From NCBI GenBank assembly GCA_016715995.1, contig JADJXF010000017.1, positions 155,993 through 219,992 on the forward strand: 64,000 nucleotides of DNA, given 5' to 3'. The notes beneath the pieces were generated by a model. That model was not told the origin of the DNA and did no database searches. It saw only the letters and a list, made by a program, of their open reading frames with translations. This document shows, one piece after another, positions 41,608 to 50,802 of the stretch. The position numbers were made by a program, and so were the translations under genes. The stretch's first letter is position 1; each line of letters begins with the position of its first letter. Source of the DNA: Flavobacteriales bacterium (GTDB lineage: Bacteria > Bacteroidota > Bacteroidia > Flavobacteriales_F > PHOS-HE28).

Positions 41608-43653
41608 TCATTTCTGGTCGAGTTTCTTCACCATGGTGAGGATCGTGGCAATGGCAACGGTCTCTCCGGTCTCGTCATACACGTCGACCAGAAATTTCAC
41701 TATTCCTTTCGCTACATCCTCCGGCGTCCGCTTCTCCTGGTCCACTTTCTCCTTCACGGTAAAGCGCACCTGGATCGTCATGCCCGGATACACCGGCTTC
41801 ACGAAGCGGCATTCGTCCAGGCCGTAGTTCAGCAGCACCGGTCCTTTGGGCGGATCAACGAAGAGGCCTGCCGCGCGGCTGAGGATGAAGTAGCCGTGCG
41901 CCACGCGCCCCGTGAAGATGGTGCCTTCGAGGCTGTTGGCATCCATGTGCGCGTAGAACTCGTCGCCGCTGAGGTGCGCGAAGTCCTCGATGTCCTGCAA
42001 GGTGACGGGATGGATGTCGGTGATCACCGTGTCACCCACCTGCAGTTCCTCGAAGTGCATGCGGAAGGTGTGGCGCTCGGTGATGTGCATGCGCGCGCCC
42101 TGCTGGTATTGCTGGGTGATGGCGGTGATCATGCTGGGGTGTCCCTGGATGGCGGTGCGCTGCAGGTAGTGCATGACGCCGCGCTTGCCGCCCATCTCTT
42201 CGCCACCGCCCGCGCGACCGGGGCCGCCGTGTACCAGCGTGGCCAGCGGACTGCCGTGGCCGGTGTTCTCCTTCGCCATTTCGCGGTTGAGGATGAGCAT
42301 ACGACCGTGGTGGCTGGCGGCGCCCCACACGAATTGCTGCGCCACCTTTTCATCGTAGGTGGCGATGCTTGCGCAGAGGCTGCCCTTGCCGAGCTTGGTG
42401 AGTGCCACGGCATCGTCGATAGTTGAGTAAGGCATAAGAGTGCTCACCGGACCGAAGGCTTCCACGTTGTGGCTCTGCTGGTTCTTCCAGGGATCGGCGT
42501 TGAGCAGCAGGATGGGGCTCATGAAGGCGCCCTTGCTGGCGTCGGCGCCCTTCACGTCCACGCTATCGGCGCTGCCGTACACGATCTGCGAGCCTTTGAG
42601 CAGTTCGTCCAGCGCGCGCTTCACCTCCTTGCGTTGCGTTTGTCCGGCGAGGGCACCCATGCGCACACCTTCCACACGCGGGTCGCCGATCACAGTACCG
42701 CCCAGGCGTTTGCCGATGGCGATCTGCACATCCTCCAGCACGTTGGCGGGCACCATGATGCGACGCGCGCCGGTGCAGCGCTGGCCGCACTTCAGCGTCA
42801 TCTCCTTGCCCACTTCCTTGATGAAGAGGTCGAACTCCTCCGTGCCCGGCACGGCGTCGGGGCCGAGCACGATGGCGTTGAGGCTGTCGGCCTCCATGTT
42901 GAAGGGCACGCTCTCGTCCACGATGCGCGGATGTTTCTTCAGCATGCGGCCTGTGGTGGCGCTGCCGGTGAAGGTCACGACGTCCTGGTGCATCACGTGG
43001 TCCAGCAATCCTTCGGCGCTACCCACGATCAATTGGATCGCCCCCTCGGGCACGATGTCGCTGGCCACGATGTCCTTCACCATGGCCTCGGTGAGGTAGC
43101 TGGTCACAGTGGCGGGCTTCACCACGGCGGGCACACCGGCCATCCAGTTCACGGCCACCTTCTCCAGCATGCCCCAGATGGGGAAGTTGAAGGCGTTGAT
43201 GTGAACGGCCACGCCCTCCTTGGGCACCATGATGTGGTGACCGATGAAGCTGCCGCCCTTGCTGGTCTTCACCGTGTCGCCGTCCACGTAGAAGGGCATG
43301 TTGCCCAACTGCCTACGCAGGCTGGCATTGGCGAAGAGGTTGCCGATGCCGCCCTCGATGTCCACCCAGCTGTCGGCCTTGGTGGCGCCGGTGCGGTAGC
43401 TGATCTCGTAGTATTTCTCCTTGCGCTCGAAGAGGTATTGGGCGAGGGCCTTCAGCATGCGGCCGCGCTCGGGGAAGGTCATCTTGCGCAGGGGCGGGCC
43501 GCCGACGGTGCGGGCGTAGTGGAGCATGTGGGCGAAGTCGAGGCCGCCGCTGCTGGTGGTGCCGATGAGGTCGCCGGTGATGGCGTCGATCAATTCACTT
43601 TGCTTGCCGGAGCCGGCGACCCATTGGCCGCTGGCGTAGTTCTGTAACTGCAT
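41608..43653 (-). CDS. paaZ: PaaZ: bifunctional oxepin-CoA hydrolase / aldehyde dehydrogenase
   Basis: 681 residues. N-terminal aldehyde dehydrogenase (about 1-510: NAFNFPIWGMLEKVAVNWMA, FTGSATTGRML, Glu in NMEADSLNA, Cys in LKCGQRCTGARR) fused to a MaoC-type hydratase (about 535-681: FAHLSGDEFYAHMD, GRVAHGYFILSRAAGLF). This fusion is specific to PaaZ, which opens the oxepin-CoA ring in phenylacetate degradation and oxidises the resulting aldehyde. No other paa genes are in the window. The 3' end is duplicated downstream at 41480-41572. Confidence 0.95.
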   Translation of the reverse strand: MQLQNYASGQWVAGSGKQSELIDAITGDLIGTTSSGGLDFAHMLHYARTVGGPPLRKMTFPERGRMLKALAQYLFERKEKYYEISYRTGATKADSWVDIEGGIGNLFANASLRRQLGNMPFYVDGDTVKTSKGGSFIGHHIMVPKEGVAVHINAFNFPIWGMLEKVAVNWMAGVPAVVKPATVTSYLTEAMVKDIVASDIVPEGAIQLIVGSAEGLLDHVMHQDVVTFTGSATTGRMLKKHPRIVDESVPFNMEADSLNAIVLGPDAVPGTEEFDLFIKEVGKEMTLKCGQRCTGARRIMVPANVLEDVQIAIGKRLGGTVIGDPRVEGVRMGALAGQTQRKEVKRALDELLKGSQIVYGSADSVDVKGADASKGAFMSPILLLNADPWKNQQSHNVEAFGPVSTLMPYSTIDDAVALTKLGKGSLCASIATYDEKVAQQFVWGAASHHGRMLILNREMAKENTGHGSPLATLVHGGPGRAGGGEEMGGKRGVMHYLQRTAIQGHPSMITAITQQYQQGARMHITERHTFRMHFEELQVGDTVITDIHPVTLQDIEDFAHLSGDEFYAHMDANSLEGTIFTGRVAHGYFILSRAAGLFVDPPKGPVLLNYGLDECRFVKPVYPGMTIQVRFTVKEKVDQEKRTPEDVAKGIVKFLVDVYDETGETVAIATILTMVKKLDQK

Positions 43654-43842
43654 GTGGCGAAGTTCGGGATGAAAGAGGGAACGCTGAGGACGCTTACGTG
43701 TATGATGGGCGCGGATGAATGCGGCACGCTGTCACACCGAGCAGAGTCGAGGAGTGGGCGTGCCGGTGCTGAATGCACACCGTCGCGCTAGGAGTTCATC
43801 CCGGCCTGACCCGGGGGAGTAGTCCTCGCTCGCCCCGGCTTT

Positions 43843-43854
43843 GAGACCGGTCTC
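43843..43854. promoter_or_regulatory. 12-base palindrome upstream of the TA pair
   Basis: GAGACCGGTCTC is a perfect palindrome about 50 bases before the -7 box of the RelE-type TA operon; a dimeric-repressor operator is possible. Confidence 0.3.
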
Positions 43855-43904
43855 GCTGCCGGCTACTTGCTGCTACCGCTCACCGTGAAGTGCGCTCATC
43901 GGCC

Positions 43905-43912
43905 TAACTTCG
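43905..43912 (+). promoter_or_regulatory. Putative -7 box of the TA operon
   Basis: TAACTTCG, the same TAnnTTCG type seen elsewhere, ends 17 bases before the antitoxin ATG at 43930. Confidence 0.4.
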
Positions 43913-43929
43913 CAACAGCATCCATCACC

Positions 43930-44148
43930 ATGGAACAGATCGTCATTCAACTCAAGAACACACGCAAGCGCCGTCTGTTGATGGAACTGCTAGGCGAGTT
44001 GGATTTCGTGAAAGTGACCAGTGTGATTCGCGATGGCCGAAAAGTGGCTTTCGCCAACGACCTGTTGGATGCGCTGATGGAGGCCAAGGCCGATGCGCGT
44101 GGTGAAAAGAAGCTCACGCGAGCCCGCGACTTCCTCAAGCATGGCTGA
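43930..44148 (+). CDS. Antitoxin of a RelE/ParE-type pair
   Basis: 72 residues from the ATG at 43930 (MEQIVIQLKNTRKRRLLMEL). A short beta-strand then helices, with an Ala/Lys/Glu-rich C-terminus that would wrap the toxin. Overlaps the toxin gene by 8 bases (44141-44148). An in-frame upstream start at 43867 is rejected because it crosses the -7 box. Confidence 0.6.
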   Translation: MEQIVIQLKNTRKRRLLMELLGELDFVKVTSVIRDGRKVAFANDLLDALMEAKADARGEKKLTRARDFLKHG

Positions 44149-44464
44149 GGTCATCCTCACCGCGTTCTTCAAGCGTCGGTTCAAGGAGCTGAAGAAGCGG
44201 CATCGTTCCCTTGATGCGGATGTCCTGGCCTTGGTTTCATCACTAGAGGTTCGCCCCGTGCAAGGCACCCCGATCGGCAAGGACTGCTACAAGATCCGGC
44301 TCGCGATATCGTCCAAGGGAAGCGGGAAGTCAGGCGGTGGCCGGGTGATCACCTACGTACGGCTGCTTCAAGGCAAGGTGTACCTGCTCACCATCTATGA
44401 CAAGACGGATCAAGGCACGCTCACCACGAAGGAGTTGCAAGAGTTGCTGAAGGGGGTTGGTTGA
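44141..44464 (+). CDS. RelE/ParE family toxin
   Basis: 107 residues from the ATG at 44141. RelE-like fold features: FKRRFKELKKRHRSLDADVL at the front, GTPIGKDCYKIRLAISSKGS in the middle and GGRVITYVRLLQGKVYLLTI near the end. Such toxins cut mRNA on ribosomes or poison gyrase; the type is not decided. Pair order antitoxin-toxin and overlap are canonical. Confidence 0.75.
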   Translation: MAEVILTAFFKRRFKELKKRHRSLDADVLALVSSLEVRPVQGTPIGKDCYKIRLAISSKGSGKSGGGRVITYVRLLQGKVYLLTIYDKTDQGTLTTKELQELLKGVG

Positions 44465-44547
44465 CCGTCTTCCACCGGAATGCCGATGCGCACCGCTGAG
44501 GGCGCACTGTAGCCGAAATCGGATCTAATCGACCGAGTTGTCCGCTA

Positions 44548-45777
44548 TCAACGCACCAGCACTTTCCCCTTCATCAGCGTTCCCTTCCCGTCGGTGATGG
44601 TCCAGAGGTGCAAACCGGATGGACAAGCCAATTGCGCGTTGTCACGGCCAATGCGCGCGTTGACCAGGATGCGCCCCTGTGCATCGAATAGCGTGAGCGT
44701 CTCCCCTCCTTCCGCACCATCCACCTCTAGGATTCCCGGAGAACCCGCGAACACGCGGTAGCGCGCGCCTCCTTCCTGCTCCTCCACGCCGAGAACGATA
44801 TTGAAGGTGAGCGTTACGGTGTCGGTGTTGCCACAGGGGTCGTTGTAAGTGTGCGTGACGAGGTAGGTGTCCGAAGTGGGGAAGGTGAACGTGACCGTTG
44901 CGGTCGTGAAGGACTGCCCGTTGGTGCAGGTCCATAGATGCGTGCCCTGTCCGTTGTGGATCAGGGTGATCCAATCCGGCCCAACGGTGGCGCCATCGAG
45001 CAGGGCGCTGGTGCCGTTGGGCACATCGAGGTTCCAGGTCAGGGGCTCATCCAGCACCGTGGCGCTGGCGATGCTGCGCAGAATCGCAGCCGTATCCGCC
45101 TGAAGCGATGAAATGAACGTGGCGCCCACACAGCTCTCCTGGAAGAGCGTGCAATAGAACACGCAGGCCGCGAGGTAGGTGCCTGCAGGCGAGGGATGGC
45201 TGCCGTCGGCATCGTATAGGTTGATGAGCGGATGGGTGTCGCGCACTTGCTTCCACGCCACACCAACAGGAGAGACGTACGCGTCGTTCATCGTGGCCAG
45301 GTAGACATAATTGTTCCGCAAAGCCTGTTGCATGCCGTCGTAGGTGCACATGAAGGGGAAGCTGGCGCAGTTCTGCGGATCGCCATTCTGCCGCCCCCAG
45401 GTCATGTAGAAGACCGGGTAGGTGCATTCGTAGTTCGCTTCGATGTCCTCCATCAATTGGATAGCGCCAAGCTCGGTGTTGGTGGCCTCCACGGGCAGTG
45501 CGCCCAACTGGCTCTGCTCCTGCATCACCACGAAGTCCCATTGCTGCGACCCTATGGCGTCGAGCGTGGGCGCATAGGAGGCATGCTGGAACAGGGTGTA
45601 GCCGCCCGGTGCCGAACTCGCTACGGTCATCGTATCGCCCAACGAGAGCGCAAGTTGCCTGAGCGTGTTCGGCAAATCGTTCACATAGGTGTAGCTGTTG
45701 CCGATGAAGAGCACAGAGGTCTGCTGCGCGTGCGCCAGGGAGGAAAGAAACAGCGCGGTGGTGAACAGGGTACGCAT
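44548..45777 (-). CDS. Secreted SGNH/GDSL-like hydrolase with T9SS sorting domain
   Basis: 409 residues from the ATG at 45777 (signal MRTLFTTALFLSSLAHAQQ). Catalytic blocks of an SGNH hydrolase: FIGNSYTYVNDLP, VVMQEQSQLGAL, and the C-terminal DGSHPSPAGTYLA (Asp/His). A PKD-like beta domain follows (VTFTFPTSDTYLVTHTYND), and the end is a sorting domain (SGLHLWTITDGKGTLMKGKV). An esterase or deacetylase acting outside the cell is likely. Confidence 0.8.
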   Translation of the reverse strand: MRTLFTTALFLSSLAHAQQTSVLFIGNSYTYVNDLPNTLRQLALSLGDTMTVASSAPGGYTLFQHASYAPTLDAIGSQQWDFVVMQEQSQLGALPVEATNTELGAIQLMEDIEANYECTYPVFYMTWGRQNGDPQNCASFPFMCTYDGMQQALRNNYVYLATMNDAYVSPVGVAWKQVRDTHPLINLYDADGSHPSPAGTYLAACVFYCTLFQESCVGATFISSLQADTAAILRSIASATVLDEPLTWNLDVPNGTSALLDGATVGPDWITLIHNGQGTHLWTCTNGQSFTTATVTFTFPTSDTYLVTHTYNDPCGNTDTVTLTFNIVLGVEEQEGGARYRVFAGSPGILEVDGAEGGETLTLFDAQGRILVNARIGRDNAQLACPSGLHLWTITDGKGTLMKGKVLVR

Positions 45778-45906
45778 GATGTGAATTGACGCTTCGAAGA
45801 TGCGCAACGCCGCCTGGCTTCGGAGGCCCAACCACTCGTCATGATCACAGGACCAAACACCGTCGCCAGCAGTTCCACCGGATGCGGCACAGCTTCCACT
45901 CCCCGC

Positions 45907-47187
45907 TCAGATGAACCGAAACGCCAGCATCGCCACTACCGTGGCGAGGAAGATGGCGCCAAAGCCGAAAGCGATGGGCCGCAGCAGCGCACGACTGCCG
46001 AAGATGGCCACGATGATGAACTTCATCACGGTGTTCGAGAGCGTAGCCAGAAGGATGGCGTTCATGGCTTGGCGGCCCTCCGGATCGAGGCCCTTGCGGG
46101 CGATGGTGAGGGTGATGGCGTCCATGTCCGTGGCACCGAACACCAAACTGGCCGCGTAGATGCCTTGGGCATCGAAGTGCTCCGAGGCCAAGGCCACCAG
46201 CCATTGCACCGCCATGTAGATGGCGCCGAACTGCAGGGCGACCAGGAAATTCAACGGGTTGGTGAGGGGAACTTCCTCGACCACCGCATGGTTGCTGCGC
46301 CGGTGCACCAGAAAGGCCATGCCGAAGGCCACCACGGTGATGAAGATGATGGGGAACAGGAGTTGCCAGAACAGGCTGCGGTTCACCACCCAGACCTCCA
46401 GCAGGATGCGCGGATAGAGCGTGGCCGTTGCAGCGATGATGCCGACGGCCACCAGCAGCACCGCCGCGCCGCTCTGCTCTTTGGAACGGCGCGAGAAACT
46501 GAGGGTGACGGCCGTGCTGGAGACCATGCCCCCCACCACCCCGGCCAGCAGGGTGCCCTTCTTCGCGCCCAGGACCTTCGAGAGCAGGTAACCCGCCAGG
46601 CTGATGCCGGTGACCAGGATCACCATGGTCCAGATCTCCCGGAAGTTCCAAACATCACCAGGACCGAAGTTCTCCTCCGGCAGGAAGGGCAGCACCAGCG
46701 CCGAGATAATGACGAATTGGATGAAGGCGCGGATCTCCTGCGCGGTGAGGGTGGTGATGAAGGCGTGCAAGGGCAGCTTCAAGGAGAGCAGTACGGTCGT
46801 GATCACCGCTACGATGACCGCCAGCAGGATGAAGCCCTCGAATACCAGCCCCCCCAGCAGGAAGGTGAGGATGGCCACGAGCTCCGTGGTGATGCCAAAA
46901 CTGCCGGCCTTCGCGGTGAACGCATAGGTAGCGATCACGAGCCCCATGAGGCCCAGCAGCGCGGCGATGTACACCCACTCCCCGTGACGCTCGGCGAGGA
47001 ACGCACTGAGTAAGCCGAAGAGTGCGATGATGGTGTAGGTGCGCACCCCAGCGAACTGCTGCTCCTTGTCCACCACGCGTTTGGCGAATTCCCGCTCCAG
47101 CCCGATGAGGAAGCCAATGCCCAGCGCGATGAGCATGCGCACCAGGAATGAGAGCGGTTCAGGGCTAATCGTCGTCAAGTCGTCCAT
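45907..47187 (-). CDS. MgtC/SapB family membrane protein with DUF4010
   Basis: 426 residues from the ATG at 47187. The N-terminal MgtC domain (about 10-145: ALGIGFLIGLEREFAKRVVD, FAGVRTYTIIALFGLLSAF) is followed by a long multi-pass DUF4010 region (GTLLAGVVGGMVSSTAVTLS, LVFGATDMDAITLTIARKGL), about twelve helices in all. Related proteins are linked to magnesium homeostasis and membrane potential, but transport is not proven. Confidence 0.88.
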   Translation of the reverse strand: MDDLTTISPEPLSFLVRMLIALGIGFLIGLEREFAKRVVDKEQQFAGVRTYTIIALFGLLSAFLAERHGEWVYIAALLGLMGLVIATYAFTAKAGSFGITTELVAILTFLLGGLVFEGFILLAVIVAVITTVLLSLKLPLHAFITTLTAQEIRAFIQFVIISALVLPFLPEENFGPGDVWNFREIWTMVILVTGISLAGYLLSKVLGAKKGTLLAGVVGGMVSSTAVTLSFSRRSKEQSGAAVLLVAVGIIAATATLYPRILLEVWVVNRSLFWQLLFPIIFITVVAFGMAFLVHRRSNHAVVEEVPLTNPLNFLVALQFGAIYMAVQWLVALASEHFDAQGIYAASLVFGATDMDAITLTIARKGLDPEGRQAMNAILLATLSNTVMKFIIVAIFGSRALLRPIAFGFGAIFLATVVAMLAFRFI

Positions 47188-47282
47188 CGGGAACTCCTGC
47201 TTCGTGGCACCAAGGTCGGCATTCCGCAACCGGCCAGCATTGACCGGGCACAACCTGCACGCGCCCTGGGCGCACCGCTGAT

Positions 47283-48692
47283 TCAGTGCTTCACGAACCG
47301 CTGCGCAATGCTTGGCCCCTGCCCTGTGGCACGTACCACGTAGAGTCCAGCGGGCAGATCCTCCACATCGAACGCGACCGTGCTGGCACCGCGCACAGGC
47401 CATGCGCGCAGCAGGCGTCCCTGCGCATCGCGGACCTCGACCTGTGCATAGGTCGCATTGTGTGGGAAGGTGATCTGCAACTGGCCCGCCACCGGATTGG
47501 GATACAGTAGCAAGGCATCATCCCATGATTCGGGCACCTGGGTGGTACAGGTCTCGAACGCCCCCGCATCCAGCAGCGCGTGCTGGCAGCGCAAGGTGCC
47601 GTTGGCCGGATGCACGTACTCATCCCATGCCACTAAGGGATAGCCGCCGCCTGCCACGCCTGCGGGATAACCGATGTTGTGCGCGGGGGAATTGACATCG
47701 ATGCGGTAGTCGTAGTTCGCGGCGTCGAAGAAGTTCAGCGCGGCGATGCTCGTGCTGCGCAGGTTCGCGAGCGTGTCGATGCTCGTGGGCCATGCGCTCA
47801 TGAACGAGCCGCCGCCAGCAAGCACGTTGCTGTAGGCTTTGAAGTAGGCCGGTGCGGGCATTTGGAAGAAGCTGCCGTTGGCCTTCTCGTTCACCAGCGT
47901 GTTGTTAACGGCGTAGAACTCATGTGGACCGGGATTGCTGAGCCCCTCCATGCCAAAGCCGACCATGTTGCTGTTCTGGCTCTGCAAGCCCTGCTGGATC
48001 ACGTTTCCGATGAGGTAGGCCTGACCACCGTTGGGCAAGTCGATATTGCGGCTCGCGGTGCCATCGGCCTCGTTGCTGAAGCGGTTGTACTCGATCACGT
48101 TCACCCAGGCGCGGCTTTTCAGCTCGTGGCCTACATCGGCGTGGTGGCTGTAGTTGTAGCGGAAGATCAGCGAGTCGACATGACCGATGTAGAGGTTGTG
48201 CGAAAAGCCATCGCCGTAGCCGTGGTGGCCGAACTCACTGTATTCGATGCGCACGGTGCTGGGGTGGTACTCGCCACAGAGGATGCCGTTCTCGTTGTGG
48301 TGGAACCAGCAATGGCGCACGGTGAGGTTCAAGCCTTCGAGCCGGATGCCCGCGCCGTTGTGGTCGGGCACCTGGCACTCGCTGAACTCGATCCACTCCA
48401 CCGTGGTGTTGTCGCCTTGGATCACCCAGATGGCCTTGCTGCCCCAGCTCAGCCCGTTCGATTCGAGGTGTGCAAGTCCGCCCACGCCGCGCAGCAGGAG
48501 GTTGTCGGCCTGCCAGCGTGCCACGTCGCTCGGGTACACGCCTGCGGCGATGTTCACCGTGTCCCCATCGCTCACCAGCGTTGAGACTTGGCTGGGCGTG
48601 GTGTAGGCTTGGCCGGGGCCGACCTGCCATGTGGCGGCTTGCGAGCAGGCCGCGAGTACCAACCACGCAAGCAGGTTCAAACGGGCTTCCAT
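47283..48692 (-). CDS. Secreted parallel beta-helix protein with T9SS sorting domain
   Basis: 469 residues from the ATG at 48692. Signal MEARLNLLAWLVLAACSQAA; the LAAC could also be a lipobox. A right-handed beta-helix with pectate-lyase-like PbH1 repeats fills about 30-360 (WIEFSECQVPDHNGAGIRLE, HCWFHHNENGILCGEY, YSEFGHHGYGDGFSHNLYIG). C-terminal sorting domain: LLYPNPVAGQLQITF, LPAGLYVVRATGQGPSIAQR. A polysaccharide-binding or -cleaving role is inferred. A TACCTTCG box (minus strand, 48698-48705) precedes the start. Confidence 0.82.
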   Translation of the reverse strand: MEARLNLLAWLVLAACSQAATWQVGPGQAYTTPSQVSTLVSDGDTVNIAAGVYPSDVARWQADNLLLRGVGGLAHLESNGLSWGSKAIWVIQGDNTTVEWIEFSECQVPDHNGAGIRLEGLNLTVRHCWFHHNENGILCGEYHPSTVRIEYSEFGHHGYGDGFSHNLYIGHVDSLIFRYNYSHHADVGHELKSRAWVNVIEYNRFSNEADGTASRNIDLPNGGQAYLIGNVIQQGLQSQNSNMVGFGMEGLSNPGPHEFYAVNNTLVNEKANGSFFQMPAPAYFKAYSNVLAGGGSFMSAWPTSIDTLANLRSTSIAALNFFDAANYDYRIDVNSPAHNIGYPAGVAGGGYPLVAWDEYVHPANGTLRCQHALLDAGAFETCTTQVPESWDDALLLYPNPVAGQLQITFPHNATYAQVEVRDAQGRLLRAWPVRGASTVAFDVEDLPAGLYVVRATGQGPSIAQRFVKH

Positions 48693-48697
48693 GCAGC

Positions 48698-48705
48698 CGA
48701 AGGTA
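48698..48705 (-). promoter_or_regulatory. Putative -7 box of the beta-helix protein gene
   Basis: On the minus strand TACCTTCG lies 5 bases before the ATG at 48692. Same sequence as the box before the thioesterase gene. Confidence 0.35.
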
Positions 48706-48740
48706 TACGACACTCTGCGCTGCGCCCTGCGGCCAACGAC

Positions 48741-49241
48741 TCACCGTCTCACTGCGTAAATCCACTCATCGTGCACCTGGCCGTTCTTCACCAAGTTGCC
48801 GATGAGCTTCGCTTCAAGCGTGAAGCCCGCCTTCTCCATGGTGCGCTGCGATGCGATGTTCGTCCCGAAGGTGGTGCCGAAGATCCGCGTGACCTCAGGG
48901 AACTCCACGAAGCCGAGCGCCACCATTTCTTGAAGCGCCTGTGCCATGATGCCCTTGCCGCGATAAGCGCGCCCGAGCCAGAAGCCCACTTCCATGTTGC
49001 GCCGCCAAAGGTCCTGGCGCGGGTGCAGGCCGATGGCACCGCAGGCCTCGCCGCCGATGTCGATGCAGCGGCGGAAGGGCAGCCGTTGTTGGGCTTCAGC
49101 CAGAAAGGCGCGACCATGCTCATCCGTGTAGGGGTGCGGAAAGGCATCACTGAGGAAGGCCGCGATGCCGGGGTCATTGGCGTGCTTCACCAAGGCAGGC
49201 AGGTCGGCCTCCCGGAACGGGCGAAGGGTCCACGACGGCAT
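48741..49241 (-). CDS. GNAT-family N-acetyltransferase, RimJ/RimL-like
   Basis: 166 residues from the ATG at 49241. Typical GNAT blocks: LRPFREADLPALVKHANDPG, EVGFWLGRAYRGKGIMAQAL (acetyl-CoA pyrophosphate loop) and GTNIASQRTMEKAGF. Probably acetylates a protein N-terminus or small amine; target unknown. The family start motif fixes the chosen ATG over an upstream one. Confidence 0.88.
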   Translation of the reverse strand: MPSWTLRPFREADLPALVKHANDPGIAAFLSDAFPHPYTDEHGRAFLAEAQQRLPFRRCIDIGGEACGAIGLHPRQDLWRRNMEVGFWLGRAYRGKGIMAQALQEMVALGFVEFPEVTRIFGTTFGTNIASQRTMEKAGFTLEAKLIGNLVKNGQVHDEWIYAVRR

Positions 49242-49312
49242 GCGACAAGGATAATGGCGCGGATCCGGACTTAGCTTTCGAGGGCTGACGCACCAGTGCC
49301 GGCACCCCCGCC

Positions 49313-50790
49313 ATGCAACGGGCCTTCGCCTCGGCAATCGCGGTCATCCTCGCCGCATCCGCCTACACTCAGATCTCCACCTATGAACTGACCGATTGCG
49401 CGGGCTTCCGGATGGCCTCGCTCGCTGGCGGTGGCCACCTCATCCTTGCTGAGCGCCGCTTCGGCATCGACAGCAGCCATGCCCAGGTCTTCATGGCCGA
49501 TGACGATTGGACGGTGACGCCCATGGCCGCGCGCCGCTTCCAGTATCCTCTGTGGTACCTCTTCGATGCCGCGCCCTCGCCTTCGGGTATCATCGCCTCC
49601 GGCCATCTCACGTCCGGCGCCATCCCCCAGCTGCACGCGGTGAACGCCGATGGCAGCCTCGCGTGGGCCGTGGGGTTCAACGGCATGTCGAATTCGCAGC
49701 ACCGCATCGCGATGCTCTTCGCGGACGGAGCGGCGCATTATGGCTACACCAGCCAGGACGGCTTCTTCGGCAGCGGCGTGTACCGGGTGGAGGGCGAGCA
49801 GACCGGCAGCAGCTTCGCTTTCCGGCTCGCCACGGTGAGCGGCACGCAGTTCCGGTTCTACAGCGGTGCGCCGGCCGAGACCGCATCGAACCATGTGCTT
49901 GGCGGCTCGATACGCAACACCGGGACGAACGATTACGACGCCTTGCTCGCGCACTTCTCCTCAGCTGGGGCCACGTGGATGAAGCGCTTGGATCTGGGAG
50001 CCCCGACGTCCGGCATTGAGCAAGTGAGCGGTGTGGTGCGGATGAGCGATGGGGGGTATGCATGGGTGCTCTTCGCCAGCGGCATTCCGGCTCGTGGCTA
50101 TTTCCTGCGTACCGATGCCAACGGCGCGGTCTTGAGCGGAGCCGTCATCGAGGATCCTGCAGGGACGTATCTCAGTGCTGTTACACAGCTATCTGACGGC
50201 ACCTTCCTGCTGGCCGGTTCAACGGGCAACGCTGCACGGCTGTACCGCCTGCATGGCAACGGCACCTTGCTCTGGACGAAGGAGTGTACCGGTTGCGCAT
50301 TCGGAGGCATCTCGCGTTTCCACCGTGACCAGCAGGACAACCTGATCGGAATCGGCAACTGTTCCATCCACCTGCTCACACCGGAAGGCGATGCCTGCGG
50401 TTATGTGGGCATCGTTGGCACGACTGCCACGGCATACACGCCAAACTTCGTCGACCTTGCTCCGGTGAACAATACCGCTCCGACCGTGTCGGTTACACCG
50501 CTCCTGCTGGAGCGCTCCCCTGTGGGCGGGATCTTGCCGGCGTGCGGCGGCAGCTCGGTCGGCGGAGGACCTTCCACGGGCAATCACGGCGCGACCTGTT
50601 CCAGCGACAGACTGGGTCTGGCTCGGCGAACCCGGCGCGGTGAGCGCAACTGAGCCCATGGAAGTACGCGACCTGACCGGAGCGCTGCTGCACGCAAGGC
50701 CATACGGCCCCGGCATCGTCGGGCGGTCTGCCCGGGATGCTGGTCCTCCTCACGCGAGGGGTTTGCCCGTTCGTTAAGGAGGCCGACTGA
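49313..50790 (+). pseudogene. Secreted beta-propeller-like protein with broken T9SS tail
   Basis: Signal MQRAFASAIAVILAASAYTQ, then WD/PQQ-like repeats (PQLHAVNADGSLAWAVGF, RGYFLRTDANGAVLSGAVIE, ARLYRLHGNGTLLWTKECTG). As read it stops at 50653 with an Arg-rich tail. In a second frame the sorting domain is visible (PVPATDWVWLGEPGAVSATE, VRDLTGALLHARPYGPG), and in a third its end (GLPGMLVLLTRG to a stop at 50788). So two frame shifts, near 50560-50590 and 50730-50740. The intended protein is about 490 residues. Confidence 0.65.
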
Positions 50791-50802
50791 GGCCACTGAC
50801 CG

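Noticed and set aside
42469..43647. 392-codon plus-strand frame opposite paaZ
   Set aside because: Antisense shadow of a full-length conserved enzyme.
45841..47013. 390-codon plus-strand frame opposite the MgtC/DUF4010 gene
   Set aside because: Antisense shadow; low-complexity Asp/Gly/His composition.
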